Notes: generated from the letters alone by a model not told the origin. Positions 9,393-20,272 are shown, counted from the stretch's first letter. The stretch: 64,000 nt of DNA from Methanobacteriota archaeon (GCA_002720095.2 PBGP02000005.1:3747-67746), one strand, 5' to 3'. Numbers and translations: made by a program.

Positions 9393-10712
9393 TTAATTAA
9401 AAATTAATCTTTCAGCTATTTTTGATACTTTTTCAGTTTTTCCATTTAAGGTTGTAACATACATTACAGCTTGACTAACCTGTCTAGTTCTTAGTGCATC
9501 GGCTAAAGGTGTATGTTCCTTAAACCATCTGAATTTCCCATCTTCTCCTTCTATTCTAATATCTACCTGAGCCATCCTAGGTTCAGAAAGTAATAATTTC
9601 ATCGAGGGGACATCTATTGAAACATATCCCTCAGGAATTTTTGCACGCAGTGCAATTTCATCTTCTAATTGCATCCGTTTGTGACTATCTTGAGCTATTT
9701 CTAATAATGCTTGAGTTTGATTCTCATCTAAATCTTGCTTTCTACGTGTCATTGCAACCTTAAACAACTGACGATATTTGATTCGGCGAAGGATGTCTTG
9801 TTGAAATCCTCCTTGATCGCTTAATAGTTGCCAGATTTCTGCATCGACCATTTTTTGCATATCCAGAGGGTCACTTGAATTGTCTGGCATTCTCTCAACT
9901 GCATGAGAAAGCATAACTTCTGTAATTCTAGTTACTCTATGGAAATATACAGCACTGTACATCAATGCTCTTGCAGTAAGCATACCTTCTAAGGCTGATA
10001 GTCCCCCTTCTCCAATGGCAACATCACCAGCATGTCTTTTAAGACAATGAATTAATCGGTGGTGATCTATTATTCCGTGCTTTACTCCAGTAAAATGAGC
10101 ATCACGTAAAAGATAATCTATTTGATCACAGTCTACAGGTCCATGAACTAAATGACCCATTGTATGATCATCAGAACCAAAAAATCCTTCACCTTTTTTC
10201 CAAAATAGACTCCTTTCACTACCTTGAGCATCAGGACCTCTGATCAAGTCTGCAATCTCTTTTGGATTTAAATCGTATTCTTCTAAAATTTCAGGAATCA
10301 TTTTTCTATTTGAAATCACCGATTCTTCCCCTTTCCTTAATATATCATATTCCCCAGTTATTATTCCTTCAGTTACAGACATGTGGTCCATACCACCTCT
10401 TTCATGCAGAATATGCTCTAAAGTATGTGAGTAAGGTCCATGTCCTACATCATGTAACATCCCTGCAACTTGAACCATATTTTTTTCATGATCAGTTAAA
10501 CCTATAGATTCGGACATTAAACCTCCCACAAAACTAACTCCTAAGCTATGTTCAAACCTTGTATGATGCGCACCTGGAAATACCAGATGAGCTAATCCTA
10601 ATTGCTTAATATGTGATAATTTATTAAATTCTGGTGTTGAAAGTAATTCTTTTCTGGCTCCATCAATTATAAATGAGCCGTGAATTGTATCATTTACGAT
10701 TTTGCTTTCCAT
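9393..10712 (-). CDS. HD-domain phosphohydrolase (dNTPase/SAMHD1-like)
   Basis: HTRFEHSLGVSFV, GMLHDVGHGPYSHTLE and DCDQIDYLLRDAHFTGV are HD/COG1078-like motifs. Confidence 0.9.
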   Translation of the reverse strand: MESKIVNDTIHGSFIIDGARKELLSTPEFNKLSHIKQLGLAHLVFPGAHHTRFEHSLGVSFVGGLMSESIGLTDHEKNMVQVAGMLHDVGHGPYSHTLEHILHERGGMDHMSVTEGIITGEYDILRKGEESVISNRKMIPEILEEYDLNPKEIADLIRGPDAQGSERSLFWKKGEGFFGSDDHTMGHLVHGPVDCDQIDYLLRDAHFTGVKHGIIDHHRLIHCLKRHAGDVAIGEGGLSALEGMLTARALMYSAVYFHRVTRITEVMLSHAVERMPDNSSDPLDMQKMVDAEIWQLLSDQGGFQQDILRRIKYRQLFKVAMTRRKQDLDENQTQALLEIAQDSHKRMQLEDEIALRAKIPEGYVSIDVPSMKLLLSEPRMAQVDIRIEGEDGKFRWFKEHTPLADALRTRQVSQAVMYVTTLNGKTEKVSKIAERLIFN

Positions 10713-10825
10713 ATCATCCCTTAATCTACCCCAAGTGCTTGGTCCTCATAAAGAACCGCATAAATTAATAAAAAATAATTAAAATATGAAACAAATTATT
10801 ATGTGTTCAAGCTGATCGATGTTTA

Positions 10826-11443
10826 ATGCGAGAAATCGAATGTAAAATTATCGCCATCGCTGGTGGCAGTGGAGCAGGAAAAACTACTCTCGCAAACGAA
10901 ATTTCAAGCTTTTTTAAAAAAAATGAATGTAAGATAATTAGCCAAGATAATTATTACATAGACTTAAGTGATAGATTTGACTTCGATGGAGGAAGTATTA
11001 ATTTTGATCACCCTGATATGCTGGAATTAAATTTATTAGCTAAGCATCTGAAATTATTAAAGCAAAATAAAGAAGTTAACATCCCTACTTATGATTTTAA
11101 GACGCATTCAAGATTAGAAAAAACAGAAATTGTCAAACCAAGCAAAATAATCCTCGTTGATGGGACGTTATTATTAAATTCATACGAACTTAACTCAATT
11201 TTTGATTTGAGAATATTTATCAAGGTTTCTGACAAAATGAGGTTAAAAAGAAGAATCAAAAGAGATAAGGTAGAAAGGGGAAGAAAATTAATTGGGATCA
11301 TGAATCAGTGGAAAAAACAAGTTTTACCAATGCACAATCGATTCGTAAAATCCACAGAAACATCCGCAGACTTAGTAATAAATGAAAACGAAAACCTCTA
11401 CAAATCAGCAATTAAAATTTGTGATATTATTTCTAATCTCTAA
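10826..11443 (+). CDS. udk: uridine kinase family protein
   Basis: IAIAGGSGAGKTTLANEI P-loop; QDNYYID, NFDHPDML, PTYDFKTHSR. Confidence 0.85.
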   Translation: MREIECKIIAIAGGSGAGKTTLANEISSFFKKNECKIISQDNYYIDLSDRFDFDGGSINFDHPDMLELNLLAKHLKLLKQNKEVNIPTYDFKTHSRLEKTEIVKPSKIILVDGTLLLNSYELNSIFDLRIFIKVSDKMRLKRRIKRDKVERGRKLIGIMNQWKKQVLPMHNRFVKSTETSADLVINENENLYKSAIKICDIISNL

Positions 11444-11445
11444 AT

Positions 11446-14400
11446 TCATTTTCTCATTTCAATTTCATCCCATCCACCTGTTGAAAATTCATCTGACTCA
11501 AATGCAGCGTTAATTCTCATTTCTTCTGAAATATTATCTCTGAATTTCTTACGATTCGATGCAGATTTAATCTGTCTGAATATCAGTAGAAGTAAAATGA
11601 CTGAAAAAATTACTATTGCGAAAGAAATCATATTCTCAAACTCTAAATTTGAGGACAAATTCGAGTTTTCTGTATTCTGATTATTACAATCACACTGATT
11701 AATCTTACCATCTAAACCAGATGAATCAATCATTATACCTGTAGTACCATCTGAGCATGTGCATTCGATCAATAAGTTATTTTCATTATCTAAATCATCG
11801 GTATTATTCACCTTAATTTCTTCAACATCTTGAATGATCTCATTTTCAAAACAACTCACTCCGTACTCCCACTTTGTTTCATCATCAGGACATTCGTCTA
11901 CGAAATTTGCATATCCATCACCATCCGAATCTAAACATCCTACAATGTTGATGTATGACGTACCCTCTTCGTCGACGCAGTCATCAAAAGCGTCTGAATA
12001 ACCATCATTATCACTGTCTAAACAACCGAATTTATCGATGTAAGATGTGCCGAATGTCAAAACACAGTCATCACCATTAAACCCATCCTCATTGTCTCCA
12101 TAACCATCATTATCTTTATCAGACCACTGTGTAGATTCATCAGGGAATTTATCTAAGATATCTCCAAATCCATCTCCATCTGAATCAATACATCCCATTA
12201 ATCCTAATTCAGTACTTGTACCGAAAAGTTCTGTACAATCATCGGCATTAATTCCATCTTTATTATCTCCAAATCCGTCACCATCAGTATCATTCCATTG
12301 ACTAATCTCTAGAGGAAATCTATCATCGAAATCTGCAACTCCATCACCATCTGAATCTACGCACCCAAGATACTGCTCCATTTCTGATAATCCGAATTCA
12401 TCTGGACACTTGTCAGCGTAAACTCCATCTGAATTATCCCCGAATCCGTCACCATCTGAATCATTCCACTGAGTTGGGTTATATGGTAAATCATCATTTA
12501 GATCTGAATACCCGTCTTGATCAGAATCAATACATCCAAAGCGATCAATCCATGAAGTCCCTGAAACATCAATACAGTCATCTGAATTATTCGCGGGAGG
12601 CGGACTATCTCCATAACCGTCTCCATCTGAATCTTTCCATTGTTCTGGATCATATGGAAAATCATCTATTTCATCCCACCATCCATCACCATCTGAATCT
12701 ATGCAACCTAAATAATCTATAGTAGAATTACCATAGGTTTCAGGACAATAATCCGGAGAATTACCGTTGATATTATCTCCAAAACCATCGCTATCTGTAT
12801 CATTCCACTGAGTAGAGTCTGAAGGAAACTTGTCTGGGTTTATTCCACTAATGTTGTCTCCAAAACCATCGCCATCGGTATCATTCCATTGTGTAGGATT
12901 CAAAGGAAATATATCTGGATTAAATCCCTCTAAATTGTCACCATATCCATCTCCATCAAAATCTGCCCATTGAGAAGAATCATTTGGAAATGCGTCAGCG
13001 CCATCTGTTACATTCCACTCTGTATCTGAATCTGAAAAACCGTCACCGTCTATGTCTGGACATCCGCTCCTGTCTTCAGTAGAATTACCTTTAATGTCTA
13101 TACAATCATCATAGTTGCTGGCAGGGGAAGGATTATCTCCAAAACCATCATCATCTGAATCTACCCATTGTGTACCATCCAATGGAAATGCGTCTACATC
13201 TCCATTTCCGCGATCAATAGTTGGCCAACCGTCATTATCAGGATCATCGTCTCCTTCCCAAAAACTCAATCTTACATCTTCATAGCCATGAGCTACGATA
13301 AAATTTATTCCGTCTGGGCTCCAAGCGATATCATACACTGATGGATCCGGAGTTGATTCATCTCCTGAATTACCAGACATTATGTCTACTATAGATCCTG
13401 ACAGGGCATTGAATACTTTGACAGAGTCCCCATCAGCACCGTACCAAAAAGCAGCTGCAGCAACTTGCCTACTATCTGGACTAAACTCAACATCTAAACA
13501 ACTTGTAGAAAGTTGTTCTTCCCATTGCTTTACCCAAGTTATAGTATTGTATAGATAAACTGAGTGCCCTACAGTTGTTGATTGATACTGATCACATACT
13601 GCTAACATATTTCCGTCTGGAGACCATGATAAACCATTAACTCGAGGAAACTCAGATGAAGTTATTGTTAATGACGTGGTTATTTGTGAGAAGCCATTCT
13701 TGGCATCTAACAAAAAAACCTCTCCAGCACCTCCTAAAGCAAGTATATTGCCATCAGGACTCCAATCTACAGAGTCATAATTACTGTCAAGAGTTGATGG
13801 ATTAAACCTACCAATTTCAGTCCAATCTGTAGGATCTAAAATAACCAATCCTCCGTCATTTTCTTCTGATAGTGTTTCCTTGCCAACTGTAACAGCAACC
13901 ATTGTTGAATCTGGGTTAAATTCAATATCGGCGATTAAATCATTGGTTGTCCCAAAATCAGTAGTTAAGGTTTCAATCAATTCTACCGTATTATCATTGA
14001 CAAAATTTGTCATATCGTAAACAAAAACTTCTTCATACTGATTTCCAGCCAAAATATATTCTCCATTTGGACTCCATTCAACCTCATAAATAGGACGATT
14101 TTCCTCTTCTGTGACTGATAACATTATATTTCTTGATTTTGTTTCAAAAATAGTTAATGCTCCAGAATCATCTCCTACAACAATATATTCTCCATCTGGT
14201 GAAAAGTCTACTGATTCTATGTCTCCATCATCAGAATCCCAATTAATTACTTCAACTTCAATAAAATCCCCCTGTGGTGAAGTCCAAAAATCGTTTAAAT
14301 CGCTCTTTCCATCATTATCTCTGTCTGGGCAACCTAAACGGTCAATTGTGCTTTCTCCTTCTGAATATGGACAGTCGTCATCAATATCCAAAATACCATC

Positions 14401-14496
14401 AGAATCTGAATCATTAGCTAATACAGAGGTTGAATAACACGAAAACAGAAGGAAAAAAATTATTAAAAATCCTTGACATTTTCCTACAATTTTCAT
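11446..14496 (-). CDS. large surface-anchored protein: beta-propeller (WD40-like) plus thrombospondin type-3 repeat array plus C-terminal TM
   Basis: N-terminal signal-like segment; repeated WSPDGEYI/FSPDS motifs; many DSDGDGxxDxxDxFP TSP3 calcium motifs; C-terminal FAIVIFSVILLLLIF TM. Confidence 0.85.
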   Translation of the reverse strand: MKIVGKCQGFLIIFFLLFSCYSTSVLANDSDSDGILDIDDDCPYSEGESTIDRLGCPDRDNDGKSDLNDFWTSPQGDFIEVEVINWDSDDGDIESVDFSPDGEYIVVGDDSGALTIFETKSRNIMLSVTEEENRPIYEVEWSPNGEYILAGNQYEEVFVYDMTNFVNDNTVELIETLTTDFGTTNDLIADIEFNPDSTMVAVTVGKETLSEENDGGLVILDPTDWTEIGRFNPSTLDSNYDSVDWSPDGNILALGGAGEVFLLDAKNGFSQITTSLTITSSEFPRVNGLSWSPDGNMLAVCDQYQSTTVGHSVYLYNTITWVKQWEEQLSTSCLDVEFSPDSRQVAAAAFWYGADGDSVKVFNALSGSIVDIMSGNSGDESTPDPSVYDIAWSPDGINFIVAHGYEDVRLSFWEGDDDPDNDGWPTIDRGNGDVDAFPLDGTQWVDSDDDGFGDNPSPASNYDDCIDIKGNSTEDRSGCPDIDGDGFSDSDTEWNVTDGADAFPNDSSQWADFDGDGYGDNLEGFNPDIFPLNPTQWNDTDGDGFGDNISGINPDKFPSDSTQWNDTDSDGFGDNINGNSPDYCPETYGNSTIDYLGCIDSDGDGWWDEIDDFPYDPEQWKDSDGDGYGDSPPPANNSDDCIDVSGTSWIDRFGCIDSDQDGYSDLNDDLPYNPTQWNDSDGDGFGDNSDGVYADKCPDEFGLSEMEQYLGCVDSDGDGVADFDDRFPLEISQWNDTDGDGFGDNKDGINADDCTELFGTSTELGLMGCIDSDGDGFGDILDKFPDESTQWSDKDNDGYGDNEDGFNGDDCVLTFGTSYIDKFGCLDSDNDGYSDAFDDCVDEEGTSYINIVGCLDSDGDGYANFVDECPDDETKWEYGVSCFENEIIQDVEEIKVNNTDDLDNENNLLIECTCSDGTTGIMIDSSGLDGKINQCDCNNQNTENSNLSSNLEFENMISFAIVIFSVILLLLIFRQIKSASNRKKFRDNISEEMRINAAFESDEFSTGGWDEIEMRK

Positions 14497-14608
14497 GACC
14501 CTCGAGCATTCTACGTCAGTAGTAGTATATTATCGATTGTTTCTGGACCAATGTTAAATATGAAAAATCAAATGTCAAGTTTATTCACATCTATGCTTTC
14601 GCCATTGT

Positions 14609-17170
14609 ATGAGCGGATTACCAAATTTGTGGGGTGAGGGTTGGATTCCTCAAAAACCGCTTGATTTAAAGATTAAGATAAATCCTGAAATTGCAAAGAC
14701 CGAATTTTTAAGATTTTTAGTAGAACGTCATGAAGGACACTTACAGATTGCACTTTCATCCTGGGAAAAAATAATTTCAAAAAATAAAACTGAATCCTTC
14801 AATGGAAATTCATGGAATGAATTTTCAAAAGAGTTGGTTGAATTGATTTGTGAACTAATAATTAACAGAACCAAATCAACCGAATTAAAGAAACTCGAGG
14901 AAATAGAAATTATTCCAAGGAGAAATTTAAAGCAATATCTTTCCAGAAAATGTAAACGATTGTCTATTGACCTACATCTTGCATTAAGAAGAATTGCCTA
15001 CTATCATACAATATCAGTTGACCTAAGGAAAGAATGGCATAGATTAATGATTAGAACGAGATGCACAGATGAACATTTAAAATCACTGTTCATTGAAGGA
15101 GTAGACACTCCAGATGGAGAAAAGTTCGGAGGAAAAGGATTTAGATCAACATGGCAGGAAACTGTTGTTTCTGTTGCATCTGCGTTAGACAAAACTAAAG
15201 ATCGAGTTGCACCAATGATTAGAGATATGGGATTATCATTAGCTATGGGCGACACCCCTCTAAATGTAATGGCTGCTCAAATGGGGAAAGTTGGTTCTCC
15301 AATGAATGGGGGGCAAAAATTCGCAGGTGGCAGAGATTTACACATCGGATCATGGAATCATGGAATTTTACCCCCTACTGCGCCTCTACCTATCGCCTCT
15401 GCAACAATTACAGGTCTTGCGCTAGCATCTAAAAGACTCAATGAGAATAGATTTCACGTCGCAATGATCGGAGAAGGAGCTTCTTCAAGTGGAGAATGGT
15501 GGGAAGCAATTAATTTCGCTGGTGTTAGAGGATTGCCAATTTGTTATATTCTACAAAATAATCAAATAGCTCTAGATACATTTTCTACTAATCAGTCAGC
15601 AGTGGATGTTTGGGCTGATAAAGCCGTAGCCATGGGTGTTCCATCTTGGACAATTGATGGTTCCGACCCTGCCGCATACTATTCATCTGTCGCTACAGCC
15701 AGAGAATTCTCATTAAACGGAGGTGGAGCTACTCTAATTCATGTCGAAACAATGAGAGGATGCGGGCATGCACACCATCATGATGATTTGTATTTAGGAT
15801 CACCATCTGGAAATCCACCTGGATATGTGGACAAAGAGACGCTAGAGTATTGGTCGAAAAAAGACCCCCTAGAATTACATGAAAAATTATTAATCAGGTT
15901 AAAAATTTCTGAAACAGAAATTAAGGAGATTTTTACTCAAGAATCAACTATTGTCGATAATGCAAGAAAGGATGTTGAAGCAATGGATTGGCCAAATCCA
16001 GAAAGTGTAACTAAAGGCATAACAACTCTGCATGATGCAGATACACATGAAGATCACCTAAAACGTATAAAAAATTCAACTCTAGTCACGCAATTAAATC
16101 CATTACAAATTGGAGAAACTAGTATTAAATTTAGTAATGAACCTAATAGTTGGACTTATTCCAGAGCCATTCAACAAGGTTTGGTAAGAATTGCAGAAAT
16201 ATATGGAGATTCTACTATTTTTATGGGTGAAGATATGGAAGTTGCAGGTGCATTTGGTATGAATATTCCATTAAGGAATAAAGGTCATGAGGAAAAATTA
16301 CTAGACATGCCATTATCCGAAGCAATAATTATTCATTCAGCAACTGGAGCTGCACTAGGGGGATTAAGACCTATAGCTGAAATCCAATTTGGTGGTTTTG
16401 CAGCACTTGCCTTCAATGCACTGATAAATAATACTGCCATGATAAGATGGAGATGGGGAAATAGTGTTCCACTAACTGTACGGATTCCATTAGGTGGAAA
16501 AACTAGGAGTGGGCCATTTCACGCGAACATGATTGAATCCTGGTTTTCTAACGATCCTGGATTAATTGTTGTTGCCCCTTCAAACCCCCAAGATGCTTAC
16601 GATTTATTAGTTGAATCAGCAAAAATTAATGATCCTGTTATTTACCTTGAACATATTGGTCTTTACGGGTTGAGAGGAGGAAAAACTGGATGGGGGGATT
16701 CGATTAATCAAATTGTTAACACTTCTAATATTGAAAAATATCTTAATCTCTCCGAAACTTACAAGATTGGAAAAGCTGAAATAATCAGAGGCGGTAATAA
16801 TCTAACTATAATTTCCTGGGGTTCAATGGTACATGTTGCTATGAAAGCTGCAAATCATGTGGAGACAAACGGAATTCAAGTTGAAATAATAGATTTAAGA
16901 ACTCTCATTCCATTTGACGTAAAAACTGTTGTAGGGTCAGTTTCAAAAACTGGAAGAGTGATTATCTTACAAGAAGCACAATGGAGTGGAGGCATAGGAC
17001 ACACTATTCAATCTAGAATAATTGAAGAGTGTTTTTGGTCTCTCGAAACTACACCTATAGTAATAGGTTCACTAGACACTCCAGTTCCTTTTTCCCCACC
17101 ACTTGAGGATCATACAATTGTTTCAGAAAACCATGTAATAGATGCTATAAAAATTTTGATGGAAAATTAG
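14609..17170 (+). CDS. fused 2-oxoacid dehydrogenase E1 (alpha plus beta) component
   Basis: Alpha-like GEGASSSGEWWEAINFAGVRGLPICYILQNNQIA; beta-like FMGEDMEVAGAFG, PLSEAIIIHSATGAALGGLRPIAEIQF and DLRTLIPFD, all in one ORF of 853 aa. Confidence 0.9.
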   Translation: MSGLPNLWGEGWIPQKPLDLKIKINPEIAKTEFLRFLVERHEGHLQIALSSWEKIISKNKTESFNGNSWNEFSKELVELICELIINRTKSTELKKLEEIEIIPRRNLKQYLSRKCKRLSIDLHLALRRIAYYHTISVDLRKEWHRLMIRTRCTDEHLKSLFIEGVDTPDGEKFGGKGFRSTWQETVVSVASALDKTKDRVAPMIRDMGLSLAMGDTPLNVMAAQMGKVGSPMNGGQKFAGGRDLHIGSWNHGILPPTAPLPIASATITGLALASKRLNENRFHVAMIGEGASSSGEWWEAINFAGVRGLPICYILQNNQIALDTFSTNQSAVDVWADKAVAMGVPSWTIDGSDPAAYYSSVATAREFSLNGGGATLIHVETMRGCGHAHHHDDLYLGSPSGNPPGYVDKETLEYWSKKDPLELHEKLLIRLKISETEIKEIFTQESTIVDNARKDVEAMDWPNPESVTKGITTLHDADTHEDHLKRIKNSTLVTQLNPLQIGETSIKFSNEPNSWTYSRAIQQGLVRIAEIYGDSTIFMGEDMEVAGAFGMNIPLRNKGHEEKLLDMPLSEAIIIHSATGAALGGLRPIAEIQFGGFAALAFNALINNTAMIRWRWGNSVPLTVRIPLGGKTRSGPFHANMIESWFSNDPGLIVVAPSNPQDAYDLLVESAKINDPVIYLEHIGLYGLRGGKTGWGDSINQIVNTSNIEKYLNLSETYKIGKAEIIRGGNNLTIISWGSMVHVAMKAANHVETNGIQVEIIDLRTLIPFDVKTVVGSVSKTGRVIILQEAQWSGGIGHTIQSRIIEECFWSLETTPIVIGSLDTPVPFSPPLEDHTIVSENHVIDAIKILMEN

Positions 17171-17232
17171 AATAACGTTCTAAATGCATCGTTTTAATTT
17201 TTTATCTTATCATGATAATATAGCAGAAGACT

Positions 17233-18432
17233 GTGGACACTATCGTGACAGAAGTCGAAAAAGTAGAAAGCAATTCATCTGTAAAGGGGGGGGTTGCAGA
17301 GTTAATTGCATTAAGATCTCCATCCGATAACTCACTAATCTTGATTGGAACTCTTTTCATATTCATACTTCTTATACAATTTTTTGGTTTAGGTCTTGGT
17401 GAAAATTTGGTCATTATTACACTATTAATAGTCTCTACAGCACTATTAATCCTTTCAGCAGATTTCTTTGTAGTCGGTGCCAAATGTGTTGCAAGGCATT
17501 TGGGAATAGCAGAAGTAGTAATCGGATTAACTATCGTTTCTATAGGCACCTCACTTCCCGAAATAATGGTGACTGGGACTGCAGCAATGAAAGCAAATTC
17601 ATCAATTTCAACAGTAGATGACTTAGAAATATTGTCTGACCTTGCTATCGGAAATATCTATGGTTCCATTTTAGTTCAAATCACTTTAATTTTGGGTATC
17701 GTAGTATTGTATCGTCCACTGGAGGTTCGACCTTCATGGTTAGGAAGAGATGGACTATTAATGGTCCTCTCTGTTCTATTATTCACATTATTACTATTGA
17801 CAGGCGGTGAGTTAAGTCGTGTAGAAGGAGCTGGATTATCACTTCTCTATATTCTCTATATAGGATATCTGTTGAAAAATAGAAATAAAATTCGTTCCGA
17901 AGAAGGAGAACTAGTAGAAAATATTAGAGGTGGAGTTTCATGGTCATTAAACGCATCTGCGATAATGATAATTGTTGGGCTATCAATGGCAATTTATGCT
18001 TCTAACAACTTAATTGACTCAGTATTGAGATTAGGTGAATCATTGAACCTAGACAAAGGTTCTATGGGAGCAATTATGGGTACTTCAGTATCTGCAGTAG
18101 GTACTTCACTTCCAGAATTAACTGTTGCCTTACTATGTGTAAGAAAATCGCAGGGGGTTGCAATTGGAGCTTTAATTGGTTCAAATATTACCGATCCATT
18201 ACTATCTGTAGGAATTGCTGCAACGATACACCCCCTCGCAATTTCTGAAGGAGCTTATATCATTACTACAGCCATAATAATGCCAATGACTATTCTTGGA
18301 ATAATTACATGCACAATATTGATGTGGACTGATTTCAAATTCAACAGAATTGAAGGAGGTATGATGATCATATACTACCTAATTTTTCTCACAGCACTAA
18401 TCCTTGAACAACTAGGCAAATTACCAATATAA
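17233..18432 (+). CDS. sodium/calcium exchanger family (CaCA) membrane protein
   Basis: Two internal-repeat motifs: GLTIVSIGTSLPEIMVTGTAA and MGTSVSAVGTSLPELTVALL; polytopic. Confidence 0.9.
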   Translation: MDTIVTEVEKVESNSSVKGGVAELIALRSPSDNSLILIGTLFIFILLIQFFGLGLGENLVIITLLIVSTALLILSADFFVVGAKCVARHLGIAEVVIGLTIVSIGTSLPEIMVTGTAAMKANSSISTVDDLEILSDLAIGNIYGSILVQITLILGIVVLYRPLEVRPSWLGRDGLLMVLSVLLFTLLLLTGGELSRVEGAGLSLLYILYIGYLLKNRNKIRSEEGELVENIRGGVSWSLNASAIMIIVGLSMAIYASNNLIDSVLRLGESLNLDKGSMGAIMGTSVSAVGTSLPELTVALLCVRKSQGVAIGALIGSNITDPLLSVGIAATIHPLAISEGAYIITTAIIMPMTILGIITCTILMWTDFKFNRIEGGMMIIYYLIFLTALILEQLGKLPI

Positions 18433-19581
18433 TTATTTTACTGAATTTAATAATTCTCTACTAATAATCATATTTTGAATCTGGCTGGTTCCTTCAAATA
18501 TTTGTACGACCTTTGCCCCCCTCATTCTTCTAGCTACAGGGTATTCTTCAGAATATCCATATCCTCCAAAAACTTGTACTGCATCAGTTGTAACTTCCAT
18601 TGCCATATCAGCTGCAAATCTTTTTGCATGTGATGCTTCAAGTGTATTTCTTAAACCCATATCCACTTTTTTAGCAGCTCTCCAAGTCAGTAATCTAGCA
18701 GCATCAATTTTAGTAGCCATCTCAGCTATCATAAAAGAAATAGCTTGATGCTTAATTAGTGGCTTTGTAAAAGTTATTCTTTCGGTTGAATATTTTAGAG
18801 CCTCTTCCATTGCACCTCGCGCGTTTCCAACTGCGTGTGAAGATATTATTGGCCTAGAATAATCAAAAGCTTTCATAGCATTAATCCAACCGTTATTCTC
18901 TTTACCCCCAATTAAATTTTCAACTGGTACTCTGACATTGTTGAAAATGACCGATCTAGTATCTGAACATCTCTGACCCATATTCTTTTCTTTCTTTCCT
19001 AGGGAAATTCCAGGAGTATCTGCATCAACAATAAAACCACTCATTCCTTTATACCCAGCTTTAATATTTGTGTAAGCTAGAACAAAAAACCAACTTGCAT
19101 AACCTGCCCCTGTAATCCACATTTTTTCTCCGTTTATGATGTAATGATCGCCATCTAAAACAGCAGTTGTTTGTATTCCTTGAACGTCACTTCCAGCCGA
19201 AGGTTCAGTAACACAATATGATGCCAAATATCCTTCTGATGCCTTTGAAAGGTATTTCATTTTTTGATCTTCAGTACCACCCGTAATAATCGGATATGAT
19301 GCCAGAAGAGTACTACCTGCTGCTGTGGCAAAACCTGGGTCAGCCCAACCAAATTCTTCACTAATTAACGACTCTTCAAAGGTACCCATCCCCCCTCCGC
19401 CATATTCTTCAGGAATTTTGATTGTGATTAAGCCTAAATCAACAGCCTTTAGGATAGCCTCTTTCGGAAATTCTCCTTTTTCATCCCATTTCTCAGCATT
19501 TGGTTTAATTTCTTTAAGAGCAAATTCTCTTGCTAAGTCCTGAAGCATCAATTGCTCTTCACTTAAATTGAAATCGACCAT
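18433..19581 (-). CDS. acyl-CoA dehydrogenase
   Basis: YCVTEPSAGSDVQGIQTTA, GEKMWITGAGYASWF, QVFGGYGYSEEYPVARRMRGAKVVQIFEGTSQIQ. Confidence 0.95.
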   Translation of the reverse strand: MVDFNLSEEQLMLQDLAREFALKEIKPNAEKWDEKGEFPKEAILKAVDLGLITIKIPEEYGGGGMGTFEESLISEEFGWADPGFATAAGSTLLASYPIITGGTEDQKMKYLSKASEGYLASYCVTEPSAGSDVQGIQTTAVLDGDHYIINGEKMWITGAGYASWFFVLAYTNIKAGYKGMSGFIVDADTPGISLGKKEKNMGQRCSDTRSVIFNNVRVPVENLIGGKENNGWINAMKAFDYSRPIISSHAVGNARGAMEEALKYSTERITFTKPLIKHQAISFMIAEMATKIDAARLLTWRAAKKVDMGLRNTLEASHAKRFAADMAMEVTTDAVQVFGGYGYSEEYPVARRMRGAKVVQIFEGTSQIQNMIISRELLNSVK

Positions 19582-19660
19582 GTATACCCTAAGGTGGACG
19601 TATTGAAAAAACTCGCCCTAAAAAGAACATTGAATTAGTTAGCTAAGTGGTGGTACCAAC

Positions 19661-20242
19661 ATGAAGGCGGACACTACTGCAATAATTCTTGCAGCGGGTA
19701 AAAGCAAACGACTAGGACAGCATAAAGCACTGCTTAAATTGGGTGATCATTCACTTATTCATTTTTTAATCGAGAGATTAGAATTCATAAATCTAGATAT
19801 TGTGATAGTCACCAATAAAGATTTATGCAATAAATTAAAAAGATATAAAAAATTAGGAAAAATTTCGTTAGTAATTCCTGAGAATACCAAAAATAGAACT
19901 GGCAACCTAATCGCTGGTATAAAATCAATTAAAAACTTAGGGAATATCCTAGTTGTTCCCGTTGATAGACCTGGTTGGAGTATTAACACTGTTCAGAAAT
20001 TGCTTAAAATGAAAGAAACATGCTGTCCTGAATTTGAAGGAAGAGGAGGGCATCCTCTATTTATTCACAAATCTGATGTAATGAAATTAGTAAATTACCC
20101 CGAATGTTCTCCATTGAATCAGATATTTAATTCCATAAAAATAAAAGTTAAAGATCCCGAACTCCATTTGAATATTGATACTGAAAAAGACATATCAGAC
20201 CTTAAAAAATTCTACGAGAATAATATTCAAGAAATTAGATGA
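19661..20242 (+). CDS. MobA/MocA-like nucleotidyltransferase (molybdenum cofactor nucleotidyltransferase-like)
   Basis: AIILAAGKSKRLGQHKALLKLG, VPVDRPGWS, GRGGHPLFI. Confidence 0.8.
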   Translation: MKADTTAIILAAGKSKRLGQHKALLKLGDHSLIHFLIERLEFINLDIVIVTNKDLCNKLKRYKKLGKISLVIPENTKNRTGNLIAGIKSIKNLGNILVVPVDRPGWSINTVQKLLKMKETCCPEFEGRGGHPLFIHKSDVMKLVNYPECSPLNQIFNSIKIKVKDPELHLNIDTEKDISDLKKFYENNIQEIR

Positions 20243-20272
20243 GTCTTTGAACAAAGAATCATACGGTAGTAC

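Noticed and set aside
12474-12722. 82-aa plus-strand ORF inside the TSP3 gene
   Set aside because: Antisense reading of repetitive coding DNA (rich in His/Leu/Asn), no independent support.
11940-13240. Regularly spaced near-identical DNA segments resembling a repeat/CRISPR array
   Set aside because: They are in-frame TSP3 codon repeats (DSDGDGFGDN) within one coding gene; repeats are imperfect and there are no spacer-like unique segments of constant length or cas genes.
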